This document shows positions 7,954-18,539 of a DNA stretch of 64,000 nucleotides, piece after piece (positions within the stretch are counted from its first letter, which is position 1; each line of letters opens with the position of its first letter). The position numbers and the translations under genes are program-made. The stretch lies in assembly GCF_030323025.1 (NCBI RefSeq), contig NZ_CP097329.1, positions 2,962,001 to 3,026,000 on the forward strand, read 5' to 3'. The notes under the pieces were generated by a model that worked only from the letters and a program-made list of their open reading frames with translations, was not told the DNA's origin and ran no database searches. Source of the DNA: Pseudanabaena mucicola str. Chao 1806 (GTDB lineage: Bacteria; Cyanobacteriota; Cyanobacteriia; Pseudanabaenales; Pseudanabaenaceae).

Positions 7954-9293
7954 TATTGTTTAACCATACCTTCATAACGTTGAGAAATTACATATGTTTG
8001 GATTTGCTTGGAGGTCTCGATCGCCACACCTACCAAAATTAGTAATGAAGTTGCACCAATGCCACTAAAGGTGGATACCCCCGTAGCCTTTTCCAAGGCA
8101 CTAGGAATAATCGCAATTCCACAAAGGAATATTGAACCAAGTAAAGTTAGGCGGTTTAAAACACCACTGATATAATCGGAAGTTGCTTTGCCTGGACGGA
8201 CAGTGGGAATACTGCTACCCATTTTTTTAAGGTTTTGTGATAACTCAATCGGATTCAACACCAGAGTTGAATAGAAGAAACTAAAGCCCAAAATCAGCAG
8301 CATATAAACGGGAATATGTCCTGCACCGCTAGGAGAAATCCAAGTAGCGATCGAGACAAATACTTCGTTATTAATACTTTGACTTAAATAAGCAGGCAAG
8401 ATCATCACCGATGAAGCAAAGATGATGGGCATCACCCCACCTTGATTTAAACGCAATGGCAAATAGGATGCCTGTTCACGATAAAGCTTGCGCCCCACCT
8501 GACGACGTGCAGAAATAATGGGAATGCGTCGCGTTCCTTCCTGTACAAATACAATGCCAATGATCATAATCAAAAAGATCGCCAGCAATAGGATAACACC
8601 ACCAACTCGCGAGCTATCTTTCTGAGCAAGCGCGATCGTATCACCTAGGGACTTTGGTAAGTTTGCCACAATACTAATAAAAATCAGCAGGGAAGCACCA
8701 TTACCAACACCTTTTTCGGTAATCAATTCACCAGCCCACATTACAAACATAGAACCAGCCGCAAGGGCAACTGTAGTCTGAAAAATGAAACTGGAAAAAA
8801 TGACCCGTCCATCGCCGAGGGAAAGCCAATTCGCACTAGCTTCGGATAGGACTCCTGAGTTTTGCACCCAAACGCCTAAACCCCAGCTTTGGATAACTGC
8901 CCAGGCAAAAGCAACATAGCGTGTATATTGAGAAATTTTTCTTCTACCTGCTTCACCTTCATTCTTTTGCAGATTTTCTAAGCTAGGTAGTGCTGAGGTC
9001 ATCAGTTGCATGATGATCGAAGCGTTAATAAATGGCAAAATACCAAGGGCAAAAATACCCAAGAGTGATAAACCTCCGCCAGAGAAAATATCTAAGAAAT
9101 TAACTACGGCATTATTTTTAACAATTTCTGTAAATCGGAGGCGATCGACTCCAGGTAAGGGTAAATAAATTCCCAGCCTAACTAATATCAAAACGCCCAC
9201 AGTAACTAGCAAACGCCCACGCAATCCTGCGGCTTGAGCCATTTGCAAAAAAGTTTCTTGGGCTGTCGGGGTCTTACCTTTACTGACAACCAT
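7953..9293 (-). CDS. secY: Preprotein translocase subunit SecY
   Basis: Central channel of the Sec translocon, in both plasma and thylakoid membranes in cyanobacteria. It is 446 residues with ten predicted transmembrane helices. The TM2 plug region (INASIIMQLM) and the conserved cytoplasmic loop RRIPIISARR are visible. It lies 180 bases after rplO, separated by a strong palindrome that may make its expression partly independent. Confidence 0.97.
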   Translation of the reverse strand: MVVSKGKTPTAQETFLQMAQAAGLRGRLLVTVGVLILVRLGIYLPLPGVDRLRFTEIVKNNAVVNFLDIFSGGGLSLLGIFALGILPFINASIIMQLMTSALPSLENLQKNEGEAGRRKISQYTRYVAFAWAVIQSWGLGVWVQNSGVLSEASANWLSLGDGRVIFSSFIFQTTVALAAGSMFVMWAGELITEKGVGNGASLLIFISIVANLPKSLGDTIALAQKDSSRVGGVILLLAIFLIMIIGIVFVQEGTRRIPIISARRQVGRKLYREQASYLPLRLNQGGVMPIIFASSVMILPAYLSQSINNEVFVSIATWISPSGAGHIPVYMLLILGFSFFYSTLVLNPIELSQNLKKMGSSIPTVRPGKATSDYISGVLNRLTLLGSIFLCGIAIIPSALEKATGVSTFSGIGATSLLILVGVAIETSKQIQTYVISQRYEGMVKQ

Positions 9294-9418
9294 AACTAAA
9301 CTTACCTCAAGGCTAATGGTCTATAGGCTAAGGTAGGCGATGCATTGCACCACCTACCCTAGCTATGAAATATATTGTAGTTCGTTGATGAACAGTGCAA
9401 TCTAGCTATCCAAAACGA

Positions 9419-9470
9419 AAAAAGAGAATATGTGGCGAAGCGTCTAACACCTCGCCACATATTCTCTTTT
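9419..9470 (-). terminator. Palindrome with T-run between rplO and secY
   Basis: 19-base perfect arms (AAAAGAGAATATGTGGCGA) around a loop AGCGTCTAACACC. On the minus strand the right arm runs into TTTTTTCG, which is the form of an intrinsic terminator or attenuator. It begins almost at the rplO stop codon. If it terminates, secY-adk-infA needs partial read-through or its own promoter in 9294-9418. Confidence 0.7.
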
Positions 9471-9472
9471 GC

Positions 9473-9919
9473 TTAGGCTATAACTTCTACAGTACCGCCA
9501 GCAGCTTCAATTTTTGTTTTAGCTGAGATAGTGATGGAATGGGCACGGACATTTAGTGCAACATTAACTTCGCCTCTTCCTAAAATCCGCAAAGCTCCAT
9601 CATTTTGAGTAACGATACCTTCATCAATTAAAGACTCAAGTGTTACTTCTGAATCTTTTGGTAATCCACTTAATTGATCGAGGTTCACAATTGTAAAGTG
9701 CTTAGGATTAACAATTGTGAAGTGCTTAAGTTTGGGTACTCGTCTGTAAAGGGGAATTTGACCACCTTCAAATCCAGGTCTGGTGGGACGACCTGAACGA
9801 GATTTTTGACCACGCATACCAAATCCACCACTAGCACCTTGCCCTGCAGCAATACCGCGCCCAATTCGACGCTTACGATGCTGTGAGCCTTCTTGAGGCT
9901 GAAGATCGTCAATTCTCAT
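9473..9919 (-). CDS. rplO: 50S ribosomal protein L15
   Basis: 148 residues. The N-terminus [18 protein letters not shown] and the glycine-rich loop [22 protein letters not shown] are diagnostic. An internal near-repeat, [16 protein letters not shown], corresponds to the usual 'KHFPxVN-xFTVVNL' stretch but is unusually exact (also at DNA level), perhaps homogenised by slippage. Last ribosomal gene of the block, before secY. Confidence 0.96.
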   Translation of the reverse strand: MRIDDLQPQEGSQHRKRRIGRGIAAGQGASGGFGMRGQKSRSGRPTRPGFEGGQIPLYRRVPKLKHFTIVNPKHFTIVNLDQLSGLPKDSEVTLESLIDEGIVTQNDGALRILGRGEVNVALNVRAHSITISAKTKIEAAGGTVEVIA

Positions 9920-9973
9920 AGTTTTTCCTTATTTATCGTTGGTGCAATGACAGCGCTACGCACTGTTACTGCA

Positions 9974-10582
9974 TTAATTAAATAACTGCTCAAGTGTGAT
10001 ACCTCGGGATCTGGCAACTTCACCAAAGGTACGCAATGTCGAAAGTGCATTAATCGCAGCACGAGCATTGTTTAAGGGGCTGCTGGAACCGAGCTGTTTC
10101 GCCAAAATATTTTTGACTCCAGCAAGTTCAAGTACAGTTCTGACGGCTCCACCAGCGATTACCCCAGTACCAGGAGATGCGGGGCGAATGATCACTTTTG
10201 CTCCGCCGCCAATACCATTGGTGGGATGAGGAATGGAATTAGCTTTTGTCAAAGGCACGTCGATCGCGTGCTTTCTGGCATCGGCAACACCTTTTTTAAC
10301 AGCGTTAATAACGTCAGCAGCTTTGCCAACGCCAACACCAACCTGTCCTTTCTCATTACCGACGACGACGATCGCGCGGAAGCTGAGCTTTTTACCACCT
10401 TTAACCACTTTGGTTACACGACGGATTTGGACAACTCGTTCTTGCCATTCCGATTCTTTCTCGGTACGGCTACGGTCAGCCTTTTTACCTTCACGTTTGC
10501 CTTTGCGCTTTTCTTCACGGCTATCGCCATTGTCACCGCCGCCATCGCGACCACCTGGTTTGGATTCTCTATTCTTAGCCAT
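9974..10582 (-). CDS. rpsE: 30S ribosomal protein S5
   Basis: Small-subunit protein involved in fidelity and mRNA entry. The 202-residue protein has an extra N-terminal basic/glycine-rich tail (about residues 1-45), then the S5 double-stranded-RNA-binding-like domain ([21 protein letters not shown]) and the C-terminal domain with [11 protein letters not shown]. It follows rplR by 38 bases. Confidence 0.96.
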   Translation of the reverse strand: MAKNRESKPGGRDGGGDNGDSREEKRKGKREGKKADRSRTEKESEWQERVVQIRRVTKVVKGGKKLSFRAIVVVGNEKGQVGVGVGKAADVINAVKKGVADARKHAIDVPLTKANSIPHPTNGIGGGAKVIIRPASPGTGVIAGGAVRTVLELAGVKNILAKQLGSSSPLNNARAAINALSTLRTFGEVARSRGITLEQLFN

Positions 10583-10620
10583 AGTATTTATATCTATTGA
10601 TTCACTGGATGATTCATTGC

Positions 10621-10983
10621 TTAAAAATCGAGACCTGCTTCGCGGGCAGCTTCAGCGAGAGCTTGTACTCTACCGTGATAGAGGTTGCCACCGCGATCAA
10701 ATACGACTTTGGTAATTCCTTTAGCGATCGCTCTTTCCGCAATCAAAGCACCAACTTTTGCCGAAGCTTCAGAGTTAGCTGTGGAACTAACTTTTTCACG
10801 GATATCAGCTTCAAGGGTAGATGCAGCAACGAGAGTATGCTGCGCTACATCATCGATCACTTGCGCCACAATATGCTTGTTGGAGCGATAAATGGATAAA
10901 CGAGGACGTTCGGGAGTTCCTGTTAACCCCTTGCGAATTCGCTTGTGGCGGCTTATGGTTGCTTGTCTACGACTGACACTCAT
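10621..10983 (-). CDS. rplR: 50S ribosomal protein L18
   Basis: 120 residues. L18 binds 5S rRNA with L5 and L25. The basic N-terminus ([15 protein letters not shown]) and the C-terminal [23 protein letters not shown] are typical. The long arm [20 protein letters not shown] is complete. The roughly 100-base spacer before it (from rplF) is among the larger gaps in the operon. Confidence 0.96.
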   Translation of the reverse strand: MSVSRRQATISRHKRIRKGLTGTPERPRLSIYRSNKHIVAQVIDDVAQHTLVAASTLEADIREKVSSTANSEASAKVGALIAERAIAKGITKVVFDRGGNLYHGRVQALAEAAREAGLDF

Positions 10984-11085
10984 ATTTGTTCGTAACCTAT
11001 CGACTTTGTATCGATTCTATCTATAACTAAAAATTAAGAAAATTAAATAAAGAAGCCAGAAAAACTTTTGTATTACAGTCTTATC

Positions 11086-11649
11086 TTACTTCTTACCTGT
11101 CTTACCAGCCTTACGTCTGACGAATTCACCGAAGTAACGAATGCCCTTACCTTTATAAACTTCAGGTGGACGTACAGCACGGATCTTGGCAGCTAAGTTA
11201 CCAACGACCTCCTTGTCAATTCCTTCAACAACAATGAATGTACCTTGAGGAACTTTTTTGCCAGAAGCATCTTCCACAGCAAGAGAAATTCCTGCAGGAG
11301 GGGCAATATCAACGGTGTGGCTATAGCCAACGGTTAGCACAATATTGCTACCATTCAGGTTGGCTCGGTAACCAACTCCTTGAATTTCTAGCTTGCGCTG
11401 AAAACCTGTTGAGACACCTTCGACCATATTGGCTACAAGGGTGCGAAAAAGACCATGCTGTTGACGAGCAGGTCGAGATTCATTAACGCGATTGACAATC
11501 AAGTTATTTTCTTGCTGAACCACTTCTACAGTATTTGGTAATAAGCGCTTCAGTTCACCTTTTGGTCCTTTGACTGTCACCTCTTGCCCTGCGATGGAGA
11601 CCGCGACTTTAGGAGGCAGAGGAATGGGACGTTTTCCAATACGAGACAT
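11086..11649 (-). CDS. rplF: 50S ribosomal protein L6
   Basis: 187 residues, two repeated L6 domains. [12 protein letters not shown] opens the protein, and the C-terminal [16 protein letters not shown] is the family signature near the sarcin-ricin loop contact. The tail [10 protein letters not shown] is slightly extended. Located between rpsH and rplR in the spc order; rpsN and rpmD are absent from this cluster, as usual in cyanobacteria. Confidence 0.96.
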   Translation of the reverse strand: MSRIGKRPIPLPPKVAVSIAGQEVTVKGPKGELKRLLPNTVEVVQQENNLIVNRVNESRPARQQHGLFRTLVANMVEGVSTGFQRKLEIQGVGYRANLNGSNIVLTVGYSHTVDIAPPAGISLAVEDASGKKVPQGTFIVVEGIDKEVVGNLAAKIRAVRPPEVYKGKGIRYFGEFVRRKAGKTGKK

Positions 11650-11697
11650 ATCTGTTTTCCTTTGCTTGTGTGTTATTCCTGAATTAACAGTTCTGAT

Positions 11698-12099
11698 TTA
11701 CCAGATATAGCAAAGAACTTCACCGCCGACCCCTTGTTTGCGAGCTTCGCGATCGGTCAAGATGCCTTTGGAGGTAGAAATAATGGCAATGCCGATTCCA
11801 CCTAATACACGGGGTAGTTCCTTAGAGTTTGAGTAAACTCGTAAGCCAGGTTTGCTAACGCGCTTGAGGCGCTTAATGATTGATTGACGGTTCTTGCCTT
11901 CATATTTGAGAGAAACTACTAAGCGTCGATCAATATTTTCGCCAGTTTCTTCAAAGTCTGTAATAAAACCTTCTTGCTTAAGTACTCGAGCAATGCTTAA
12001 TGTCAACTTGGTCGCAGGAATTGCGGTTGTTTGGTGCTTCGCAAGTGTGGCATTGCGAATGCGTGTAAGCATGTCCGAGATGGTGTCGTTGGTGGCCAT
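11698..12099 (-). CDS. rpsH: 30S ribosomal protein S8
   Basis: 133 residues. S8 nucleates the central domain of 16S rRNA and represses spc translation in E. coli. [17 protein letters not shown] at the start and [26 protein letters not shown] at the end are diagnostic parts, the latter forming the RNA-binding C-terminal domain. It follows rplE directly, with no rpsN between them. Confidence 0.96.
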   Translation of the reverse strand: MATNDTISDMLTRIRNATLAKHQTTAIPATKLTLSIARVLKQEGFITDFEETGENIDRRLVVSLKYEGKNRQSIIKRLKRVSKPGLRVYSNSKELPRVLGGIGIAIISTSKGILTDREARKQGVGGEVLCYIW

Positions 12100-12122
12100 C
12101 CTTATCTCCTAATTCGATCTAC

Positions 12123-12668
12123 TTATGATTCTCTAAAGGGCATCCCGACTGCTTTCAGGAGCGCACGTCCTTCTTCATCTGTGTTAGCAGTGGTGATGAT
12201 GGAAATATCAAGCCCCCGAATTTGCTCAATACTGTCGTAGCTGATTTCGGGGAAGATAAGTTGCTCGCGCACACCGAGGGTATAGTTACCACGTCCATCA
12301 AAACTCTTAGGACTCACTCCACGAAAGTCACGGATGCGAGGTAGAGAGAAGTTGATCAGACGGTCTAAAAAATTGTTCATCTTGTCGCGACGTAGGGTTA
12401 CTACAATACCTACAGGCATCCCTTGTCGTAGTTTAAAGCCTGCGATCGCTTTTTTCGCTCTTGTTACCACAGGCTTTTGACCAGCTATGGTGGCAATTTC
12501 AGCTAAAGAAGCCTCTAAAGACTTAGCATTCTGAGCAGCTTCACCCAGACCACGATTGATGACAACCTTTTCAAATTTAGGAACTTGATGAATATTGGTG
12601 TATTTGAACTGTTCCATCAGCTTAGGAACAGCTTGTTTAGCATAGACTTCGGCGAACGGTGTTAGCAT
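12123..12668 (-). CDS. rplE: 50S ribosomal protein L5
   Basis: 181 residues. L5 binds 5S rRNA in the central protuberance. The conserved [10 protein letters not shown] and [26 protein letters not shown]-type segments (here [14 protein letters not shown] and [11 protein letters not shown]) are present. Located between rplX and rpsH, as expected. Confidence 0.96.
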   Translation of the reverse strand: MLTPFAEVYAKQAVPKLMEQFKYTNIHQVPKFEKVVINRGLGEAAQNAKSLEASLAEIATIAGQKPVVTRAKKAIAGFKLRQGMPVGIVVTLRRDKMNNFLDRLINFSLPRIRDFRGVSPKSFDGRGNYTLGVREQLIFPEISYDSIEQIRGLDISIITTANTDEEGRALLKAVGMPFRES

Positions 12669-12715
12669 TTTATCTTCCTCGATGAATTATCCTGGGCTTG
12701 GTCAGGTTTCTAGAA

Positions 12716-13099
12716 TTATTTCTTGTCAGTCTTGACAGAATCAATAATTTCACCAGTTTTCTTGAGCATTCTTACTTTCTTGCCGTCTTCTGTGAAAGTA
12801 ATTGCCGCACGACTAGCGGTCTTTTCCTTCTCGGAGTACAACAAAACTTTAGAACTGTGAATAGGGAACTCGCGGGTGATGATTTGTCCAGACTCGCCAT
12901 CAGCCTGAGGCTTGACGTGTTTGGTTTTGATATTTACACCTTCAACAATGATGGTGCTGTCCTTAGGGAAAACTTGGAGAACCTTGCCAACAGTGCCTTT
13001 CGAGCTTCCTGAAATCACTTGAACTAGGTCATCTTTCTTGACATGAACCTTAAAAGACTTACGGTTTCCACGATATTGGGGTTTGGGTTTGAAGGGCAT
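12716..13099 (-). CDS. rplX: 50S ribosomal protein L24
   Basis: 127 residues. L24 is an assembly initiator with a KOW motif ([20 protein letters not shown], about residues 20-39). The N-terminal [16 protein letters not shown] extension and the C-terminal tail VDSVKTDKK lengthen it slightly compared with E. coli. Its start codon overlaps the rplN stop by one base, so the two are coupled. Confidence 0.96.
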   Translation of the reverse strand: MPFKPKPQYRGNRKSFKVHVKKDDLVQVISGSSKGTVGKVLQVFPKDSTIIVEGVNIKTKHVKPQADGESGQIITREFPIHSSKVLLYSEKEKTASRAAITFTEDGKKVRMLKKTGEIIDSVKTDKK

Positions 13100-13467
13100 T
13101 ACAGTACCTCTGGCGCTAGGGAGATAATTTTGGTGAAGTTTTTATCCCGCAACTCACGCGCAACTGGTCCAAATACGCGCGTTCCTTTGGGGTTGCCGTC
13201 TTGGTTGATGATTACAGCAGCATTGTCGTCAAAACGAATTCTCATCCCGCTTTCACGGTTAATTGATGCTTTGGTACGAACGATGACAGCACGGACAACA
13301 TCAGATTTTTTAACTGGCATATTTGGAGCAGCGTCCTTAACAGTAGCGATGATCACATCACCAACAGCACCGAACACGCGGTTGCCGCCTGCCAGTACGC
13401 GGATACATAGGAGCTTCTTAGCACCACTATTGTCCGCAACATTTAGATAAGACTCTTGTTGAATCAT
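13099..13467 (-). CDS. rplN: 50S ribosomal protein L14
   Basis: 122 residues, the standard length. [18 protein letters not shown] is the invariant N-terminus, and the signature block [18 protein letters not shown] is complete. L14 sits at the subunit interface next to L19. Stop and rplX start share one base. Confidence 0.97.
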   Translation of the reverse strand: MIQQESYLNVADNSGAKKLLCIRVLAGGNRVFGAVGDVIIATVKDAAPNMPVKKSDVVRAVIVRTKASINRESGMRIRFDDNAAVIINQDGNPKGTRVFGPVARELRDKNFTKIISLAPEVL

Positions 13468-13470
13468 GGC

Positions 13471-13722
13471 TTATGCTTCCGAGCTAGATGAGAGAATCTC
13501 TACAACTTCCCACCGCTTTGTACGACTAAGGGGGCGGGTTTCCCGAATTTTGACGCGATCGCCTTCACGGGTTTTATCTTCTTCATCGTGGGCTTTAAAC
13601 TTAGTCGTTTTGACCACGATTTTTCCATACTTGGGGTGAGAAGTGCGGTTTTCAACTGCTACAACCACCGTCTTTTGCATTTTATCGCTGACGACAACGC
13701 CTACTTTTTCTTTTACTGCCAT
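13471..13722 (-). CDS. rpsQ: 30S ribosomal protein S17
   Basis: 83 residues, OB-fold, binds helix 11 of 16S r[24 protein letters not shown] and the HPKYGKIV and [26 protein letters not shown] segments are typical. It ends 3 bases before rplN begins. Confidence 0.97.
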   Translation of the reverse strand: MAVKEKVGVVVSDKMQKTVVVAVENRTSHPKYGKIVVKTTKFKAHDEEDKTREGDRVKIRETRPLSRTKRWEVVEILSSSSEA

Positions 13723-13779
13723 TGCTAGTTCCTATGTCTTTAAATCTTAAGTTTTTCAATTTGCTGTTAGATAGCTCTC

Positions 13780-13983
13780 TTAAGCTCTGGACAGGCGTTC
13801 ACGCTCGACAGTCAGCAATTGTGATAAGCGATGCTTTGCGTGTTTGAACTGATGGGGCTGCACAGGCTGTCTAGTTGCCTGTTTAAAGCGCAAATCAAAT
13901 AGCTCTTTCTTGACACTCAAGATTTGTGCTTTCAATTCATCATCAGATAGTTCTCTGGTTTCTTGGACTTTTGGGAGTGCCAT
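13780..13983 (-). CDS. rpmC: 50S ribosomal protein L29
   Basis: 67 residues, a two-helix protein at the polypeptide exit tunnel. The frame is open to 14091, but the L29 homology begins at ATG 13983 ([18 protein letters not shown]), just 4 bases after the rplP stop. [10 protein letters not shown] is the conserved middle motif. The upstream open stretch lies inside rplP and is not part of the protein. Confidence 0.95.
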   Translation of the reverse strand: MALPKVQETRELSDDELKAQILSVKKELFDLRFKQATRQPVQPHQFKHAKHRLSQLLTVERERLSRA

Positions 13984-13987
13984 ATCT

Positions 13988-14401
13988 CTACTCCTTCTCA
14001 CGGATAACAAATCTGGTTTTGATCGGCATCTTGGCAGCAGCCAAACGGATAGCCTCTCTTGCGGTCTCTTCAGCAACACCTGCGACTTCAAACATGATCC
14101 GTCCAGGCTTAACTACTGCTACCCAAAACTCTGGAGCACCTTTACCAGAACCCATACGGGTTTCAGCAGGGCGCATAGTTACAGGCTTGTCAGGGAAAAT
14201 ACGAATCCAGATTTTGCCACCGCGACGGATGTAGCGGTTCATAGCACGACGGGCAGCTTCGATTTGGCGAGAAGTAATCCAAGAAGGCTCTAGAGCCTGC
14301 ATGGCATAATCACCAAAGTTGATTTCAGCTCCTCTGGTAGCGGGACCTGCCATCCGACCGCGTTGCTGCTTACGAAATTTTGTACGTTTAGGACTTAACA
14401 T
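13988..14401 (-). CDS. rplP: 50S ribosomal protein L16
   Basis: 137 residues, part of the 50S A-site region. [32 protein letters not shown] and [20 protein letters not shown] are the family signatures. It lies 27 bases after rpsC. Confidence 0.97.
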   Translation of the reverse strand: MLSPKRTKFRKQQRGRMAGPATRGAEINFGDYAMQALEPSWITSRQIEAARRAMNRYIRRGGKIWIRIFPDKPVTMRPAETRMGSGKGAPEFWVAVVKPGRIMFEVAGVAEETAREAIRLAAAKMPIKTRFVIREKE

Positions 14402-14428
14402 GGTTCAAAACTCAAGGGTGACAGAAGT

Positions 14429-15175
14429 TTATCCTTCAGCGCTAGAACGATCCTCAAATTGGGGACGACGTTGCTGGCGGCGACGGGGTTGAGCGGCTGG
14501 AGCAGGGGCTTCTTCGCCTTCGATAATTTCGCCTTTAAAGATCCAGACTTTGATGCCAATGACACCATAAATAGTTCTGGATGTTTTATAGCTGTAGTCA
14601 ATATCAGCACGGAGGGTATGTAGAGGTACGCGCCCTTCACGAACCCACTCAGTTCTAGCAATTTCAGCGCCGTTGAGACGACCACTGATCTGCACCTTGA
14701 TACCTTCAATACCAGCACGCTGTGCTCTTTGAATCGCTTGGCGAACGACACGACGGAAGGAAACCCGACGTTCGATTTGTTGAGCGATGTATTCGGCAAT
14801 CAGAGGTGCTTCTGCGTCGACTCTAGTAACTTCGGTAACATTGATCCGAACTTGACTGGTTCCTGTTTTTTTGAGAGAGCCATCTTGTTCAAGATACTTA
14901 ACCAGACCGACACGCAATTGCTCGATACCAGCCCCACCACGACCGACAACTACACCAGGACGGGCGGTACGGATTTCGAGATCGACTTGATCAGCCTTAC
15001 GGTCAATCAAAATATCAGCAATGCCTGCATTACTTAAAGTCTTTTCAATATACTTACGGATCTTATTGTCTTCTTCAGCCAAGACACCGTAACGATTGAC
15101 ATCAGCATACCAGCGTGAGAGGTGGGATTTGGTGATGCCGAGGCGTAACCCTGTTGGGTGAATCTTCTGACCCAT
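14429..15175 (-). CDS. rpsC: 30S ribosomal protein S3
   Basis: 248 residues, mRNA entry-tunnel protein with helicase activity. [13 protein letters not shown] is the invariant N-terminus, so ATG 15175 is the start rather than the open codons further upstream. The KH domain is seen at [16 protein letters not shown], and the C-terminal domain at [13 protein letters not shown]. The tail is rich in Ala, Pro and Arg. It begins 2 bases after rplV ends. Confidence 0.97.
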   Translation of the reverse strand: MGQKIHPTGLRLGITKSHLSRWYADVNRYGVLAEEDNKIRKYIEKTLSNAGIADILIDRKADQVDLEIRTARPGVVVGRGGAGIEQLRVGLVKYLEQDGSLKKTGTSQVRINVTEVTRVDAEAPLIAEYIAQQIERRVSFRRVVRQAIQRAQRAGIEGIKVQISGRLNGAEIARTEWVREGRVPLHTLRADIDYSYKTSRTIYGVIGIKVWIFKGEIIEGEEAPAPAAQPRRRQQRRPQFEDRSSAEG

Positions 15176-15177
15176 AC

Positions 15178-15534
15178 CTATTCTTCCTCCGATGGTTTGA
15201 CGGTAATCGTAATGTGGCAAGTAGGCTTACGAATTTGGTAAGCACGACCTTGAGCACGGGGACGGAAGCGCTTAAGGCTAGGTCCCATATCAGCAAAGGC
15301 TTGATTAACTACTAGGGATGCGGGATCAAGTCCAGCGTTATGTTCAGCATTCGCTACAGCAGAGCGCAATACTTTGGTGATTGGTTCGCAGGAGCGATAG
15401 GGCATAAACTCAAGAATCATTAATGCATCACGGTAGCTACGACCACGGATTTGGTCGAGGACTCGGCGCACCTTGTGAGGGGACATCCGAATGTATTTAG
15501 CTACGGCAGGGATTTCGTTTTGGGCAAGGATCAT
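15178..15534 (-). CDS. rplV: 50S ribosomal protein L22
   Basis: 118 residues. L22 lines the exit tunnel with its beta hairpin ([20 protein letters not shown]). The N-terminal [23 protein letters not shown] is characteristic. The gene overlaps none of its neighbours but is only 2 bases from rpsC. Confidence 0.97.
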   Translation of the reverse strand: MILAQNEIPAVAKYIRMSPHKVRRVLDQIRGRSYRDALMILEFMPYRSCEPITKVLRSAVANAEHNAGLDPASLVVNQAFADMGPSLKRFRPRAQGRAYQIRKPTCHITITVKPSEEE

Positions 15535-15551
15535 TTTATATACCTGTCTAC

Positions 15552-15830
15552 CTATCTCTTAGCCTTTTTGTCACTCTTAGCATGACCACGGAAGGTACGA
15601 GTAGGAGCAAACTCACCGAGTTTATGTCCTACCATTTGTTCTGTGACATATACAGGAACGTGCTGTTTTCCGTTATGGCAGGCAATGGTATGCCCGATCA
15701 TTTGAGGAAGGATTGTGGAAGCTCGAGACCATGTTTTCACAACTTGCTTTTCACCTTTGGCATTGAGCTTTTCGATTTTGGTCAGCAAGTGATCAGCAAC
15801 AAAAGGACCTTTTTTAAGCGATCGCGTCAT
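15552..15830 (-). CDS. rpsS: 30S ribosomal protein S19
   Basis: 92 residues. [14 protein letters not shown] at the start and [21 protein letters not shown] near the end are invariant S19 segments; S19 contacts the A-site tRNA and 23S rRNA in the head bridge. It follows rplB by 63 bases, across a small palindrome. Its first codons contain a HIP1 octamer. Confidence 0.97.
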   Translation of the reverse strand: MTRSLKKGPFVADHLLTKIEKLNAKGEKQVVKTWSRASTILPQMIGHTIACHNGKQHVPVYVTEQMVGHKLGEFAPTRTFRGHAKSDKKAKR

Positions 15831-15858
15831 AATTTGTACTCTCTAAATAAGTCTTCGC

Positions 15859-15887
15859 GCTAAGCAACCGCTTCGTAGTTGCTTAGC
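15859..15887. repeat. Palindrome between rplB and rpsS
   Basis: Arms GCTAAGCAAC and GTTGCTTAGC flank a CGCTTCGTA tip. It is in the coding direction of the operon and lacks a T-run, so an RNA-processing role is more likely than termination. Confidence 0.55.
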
Positions 15888-15893
15888 AAAAAA

Positions 15894-16757
15894 TCAAGCG
15901 TTACGTCCGCCCTTACCGCGCTTCGAGGACTTGCGACGGCGACGAACAATCAAGGCATCACTAAGTTTGCCTTTCTTGCGAGTCTTATAACCCAAAGTTG
16001 GTTTACCCCAAGGTGTGACAGGACCACTACGACCAATTGGGGCACAACCTTCACCACCTCCATGGGGGTGATCAACTGGGTTCATGACCATACCACGAAC
16101 TTTGGGACGACGGTTTAACCAACGGCTGCGTCCAGCTTTACCAAGACTAGTATTACTGTGATCAAGGTTGCCAACCTGTCCAATTGTTGCGTAACAATCC
16201 TTACGGACGAGACGAACTTCACTAGAAGGGAGCTTGAGGGTAACAAAGTCACCTTCTTTTGCTGCGATTTGAGCACCAGATCCAGCAGAACGAACAATTT
16301 GACCACCCTTGCCAGGTACTAGCTCAACGTTGTGAACGATTGTACCGAGAGGAATGTTTGCTAGCGGTAGAGCATTGCCAATCTCAAAAGGAGCATTTTG
16401 TCCCGATTGGATCTTGCTACCTACGGTGAGTCCTTTAGGCGCAATAGTGTAACGCTTTTCACCATCTTCGTATTGTAAAAGCGCAATCCGTGCGGTGCGG
16501 TTGGGGTCATACTCGATCGCGATAACTTCGGCGATGATGTCTCGCTTGTTACGCTTGAAATCGATAATCCGATAAAGACGCTTGTGACCGCCGCCACGTC
16601 TGCGGCTAGTAATCACACCACGGTTATTACGTCCTCTTTTACGATGAACGTGGGTGGTTAAGGACTTTTCGGGTTCTGATTTGGTGATTTCCACAAAGTC
16701 CGAGACAACGGTTTGTCTGGTACTAGCGGTATACGGTTTATATGCACGAACGCCCAT
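15894..16757 (-). CDS. rplB: 50S ribosomal protein L2
   Basis: 287 residues, the largest protein of the peptidyl-transferase neighbourhood. [15 protein letters not shown] starts the protein; the C-terminal [18 protein letters not shown] contains the conserved histidine near the catalytic centre. The basic tail [16 protein letters not shown] is usual. Confidence 0.97.
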   Translation of the reverse strand: MGVRAYKPYTASTRQTVVSDFVEITKSEPEKSLTTHVHRKRGRNNRGVITSRRRGGGHKRLYRIIDFKRNKRDIIAEVIAIEYDPNRTARIALLQYEDGEKRYTIAPKGLTVGSKIQSGQNAPFEIGNALPLANIPLGTIVHNVELVPGKGGQIVRSAGSGAQIAAKEGDFVTLKLPSSEVRLVRKDCYATIGQVGNLDHSNTSLGKAGRSRWLNRRPKVRGMVMNPVDHPHGGGEGCAPIGRSGPVTPWGKPTLGYKTRKKGKLSDALIVRRRRKSSKRGKGGRNA

Positions 16758-16802
16758 AATTGTCTGATGTTGTTAAAGAACAGTTCTCTGGTTTTGTTTT
16801 TT

Positions 16803-16839
16803 GTTCAAAACGAATAACTGAAAGTTATTCGTTTTGAAC
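16803..16839. repeat. Palindrome between rplW and rplB
   Basis: Arms GTTCAAAACGAATAACT and AGTTATTCGTTTTGAAC around GAA. It ends just before the rplW stop codon (16842). No T-run follows on the minus strand, so transcripts may pass it. Confidence 0.6.
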
Positions 16840-16841
16840 TT

Positions 16842-17156
16842 TTACACATCTGGGAACAAATCGATTTTGCTGCCTTCAGCGAGGGTAACGATCGCTCTTT
16901 TGATTTGAGCGCGTTTGCCTGCGAACTTACCGATCCGACGTGCTTGTGCGGGTGGATTATGGGTGTTCACTTTCTTAACCTTGACTGAGAACAAACTCTC
17001 AATTGCAGCTTTGATCTCAGGCTTAGTGGCATCATGCACAACATCAAATGTGTACTTGTTGCTTTCTAATTGTGTAGTTGCCTTTTCATTGAGCAGAGGG
17101 CGACGAATGAGATCGGGCAAGCGGCGGGGATCAAATTCGGTGGGGATCTTAGCCAT
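16842..17156 (-). CDS. rplW: 50S ribosomal protein L23
   Basis: 104 residues, at the tunnel exit where SRP and trigger factor dock. [20 protein letters not shown] and [21 protein letters not shown] are the diagnostic stretches. Usual position between rplD and rplB. Confidence 0.96.
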   Translation of the reverse strand: MAKIPTEFDPRRLPDLIRRPLLNEKATTQLESNKYTFDVVHDATKPEIKAAIESLFSVKVKKVNTHNPPAQARRIGKFAGKRAQIKRAIVTLAEGSKIDLFPDV

Positions 17157-17184
17157 AGTGTTTCTTTCTTCTACTTAGATTCCG

Positions 17185-17856
17185 TTATTCTGTATCTTCG
17201 ACCATAACGATCTCAGTTGCTAGCTTCGCATCGCTGCCATACACTTCATGAATTTTGGCGATCGCCGAGCGCGTTGCCACAATTTTCTCAGCATTAACGA
17301 TGTTGAAAATATTTAATTGATCAGCCGCAAGCAACTGCAAGTTACGGATATTGCGTGCAGACAAAACAATGTTTTCTTCTTTTTGATCAATAATGACCAA
17401 TACCTTGCTGCCAGCAGATACGCCCCAACGCTCAAGAGCTTGAGTGAACTCCTTAGTCTTAGGCTGTACGAGATTTACAGCAAAATCTTCAACTACGATC
17501 AAATCTGCGGCACGACTAGTGAATGCGGTGCGAAGAGCAAGACGACGCTCTTTGCGGTTCATCTTAGTATCGTAATCTCTAGGTTTTGGTCCAAAAATAG
17601 CACCACCACCACGGGTTAGAGGAGAACGAGTCGAACCTGCGCGAGCACGACCAGTCCCCTTTTGCCTAAAAGGCTTACGACCACCACCACGAACTTCGGC
17701 ACGGGTTTTGCTGCTAGCTGTACCTTGGCGGGCATTAGCGAGCTGTCTGACGAGGGCTCGGTGTACTAGACCCTTTGCCGTTGCTTCGTTAGCAACACGC
17801 AATTCCAGATCTACTTCACCGACTTCCTTCCCTGTCCAATCTTTTACTATAGGCAT
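17185..17856 (-). CDS. rplD: 50S ribosomal protein L4
   Basis: 223 residues. The extended tunnel loop [20 protein letters not shown] followed by [14 protein letters not shown] is diagnostic. In E. coli L4 regulates the S10 operon; whether it does so in cyanobacteria is not known from the sequence. The C-terminus carries a short acidic extension (VMVEDTE). Confidence 0.96.
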   Translation of the reverse strand: MPIVKDWTGKEVGEVDLELRVANEATAKGLVHRALVRQLANARQGTASSKTRAEVRGGGRKPFRQKGTGRARAGSTRSPLTRGGGAIFGPKPRDYDTKMNRKERRLALRTAFTSRAADLIVVEDFAVNLVQPKTKEFTQALERWGVSAGSKVLVIIDQKEENIVLSARNIRNLQLLAADQLNIFNIVNAEKIVATRSAIAKIHEVYGSDAKLATEIVMVEDTE

Positions 17857-17897
17857 AACTTAAACTCTCTCGATCTCACGAACAAACTACTTAGTTC

Positions 17898-18539
17898 TTA
17901 CTTAGCCTTGCCGACAATTACGGTAGGAATGACATTAAGCAATGCACCAGCTTTACCAGGTACTGCTCCTTTAATTAGCAGCACGTTGTTCGCTGCATCG
18001 ACCTTGAATATAGTTAGTTTCTTTACGGTGATTTGTTTACCGCCAAGACGACCAGCCATGCGCTTACCAGGATAAACACGACCAGGAGTTGTACCTGCGC
18101 CTGTCGAACCAGGTTGTCTGTGATTTTTAGAACCGTGAGCCATCGGACCGCGACCAAAGTTGTGGCGCTTTTGATAACCAGCAAAACCTTTACCAATGCT
18201 AGTTCCAATCACATCAACGATGTCACCATCCTTGAATTGACTTACATCTAGGGTTTGTCCGATGGTGTAATTGCTCACATCATTTAAACGATATTCACGC
18301 AAATGCTTAACAGGCTCTGCACCTGAAGCTTTTAAATGCCCTAACTCTGGCTTGGTGAGTAGCTTTTCACGAGTCTTACCATAACCAACTTGAATGGCTT
18401 TGTAGCCCTCTTTGGTATCGGTTTTGACTTGAGTTACCGTAACAGGTCCTGCATGAACAACGGTTACAGGAACTGCGTTGCCATCCGAATCGAATACTTG
18501 GGTCATCCCAAGTTTTGTGCCGAGAATTCCGACAGTCAT
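17898..18539 (-). CDS. rplC: 50S ribosomal protein L3
   Basis: 213 residues and first gene of this minus-strand ribosomal operon. [16 protein letters not shown] opens it; the central loop [21 protein letters not shown] reaches toward the peptidyl-transferase centre. rpsJ, which begins the S10 operon in E. coli, is not upstream here, as in other cyanobacteria, where it lies with the str genes. Confidence 0.97.
   Translation of the reverse strand: MTVGILGTKLGMTQVFDSDGNAVPVTVVHAGPVTVTQVKTDTKEGYKAIQVGYGKTREKLLTKPELGHLKASGAEPVKHLREYRLNDVSNYTIGQTLDVSQFKDGDIVDVIGTSIGKGFAGYQKRHNFGRGPMAHGSKNHRQPGSTGAGTTPGRVYPGKRMAGRLGGKQITVKKLTIFKVDAANNVLLIKGAVPGKAGALLNVIPTVIVGKAK

Noticed and set aside
9680-9730. 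Tandem-like KHFTIVN repeat in rplO as a possible duplication error
   Set aside because: L15 proteins normally have a similar doubled stretch here, so it is natural apart from its unusual exactness.
10226-10899. Several long plus-strand open frames opposite rpsE and rplR
   Set aside because: They are antisense to intact ribosomal genes and are explained by the codon pattern of those genes.
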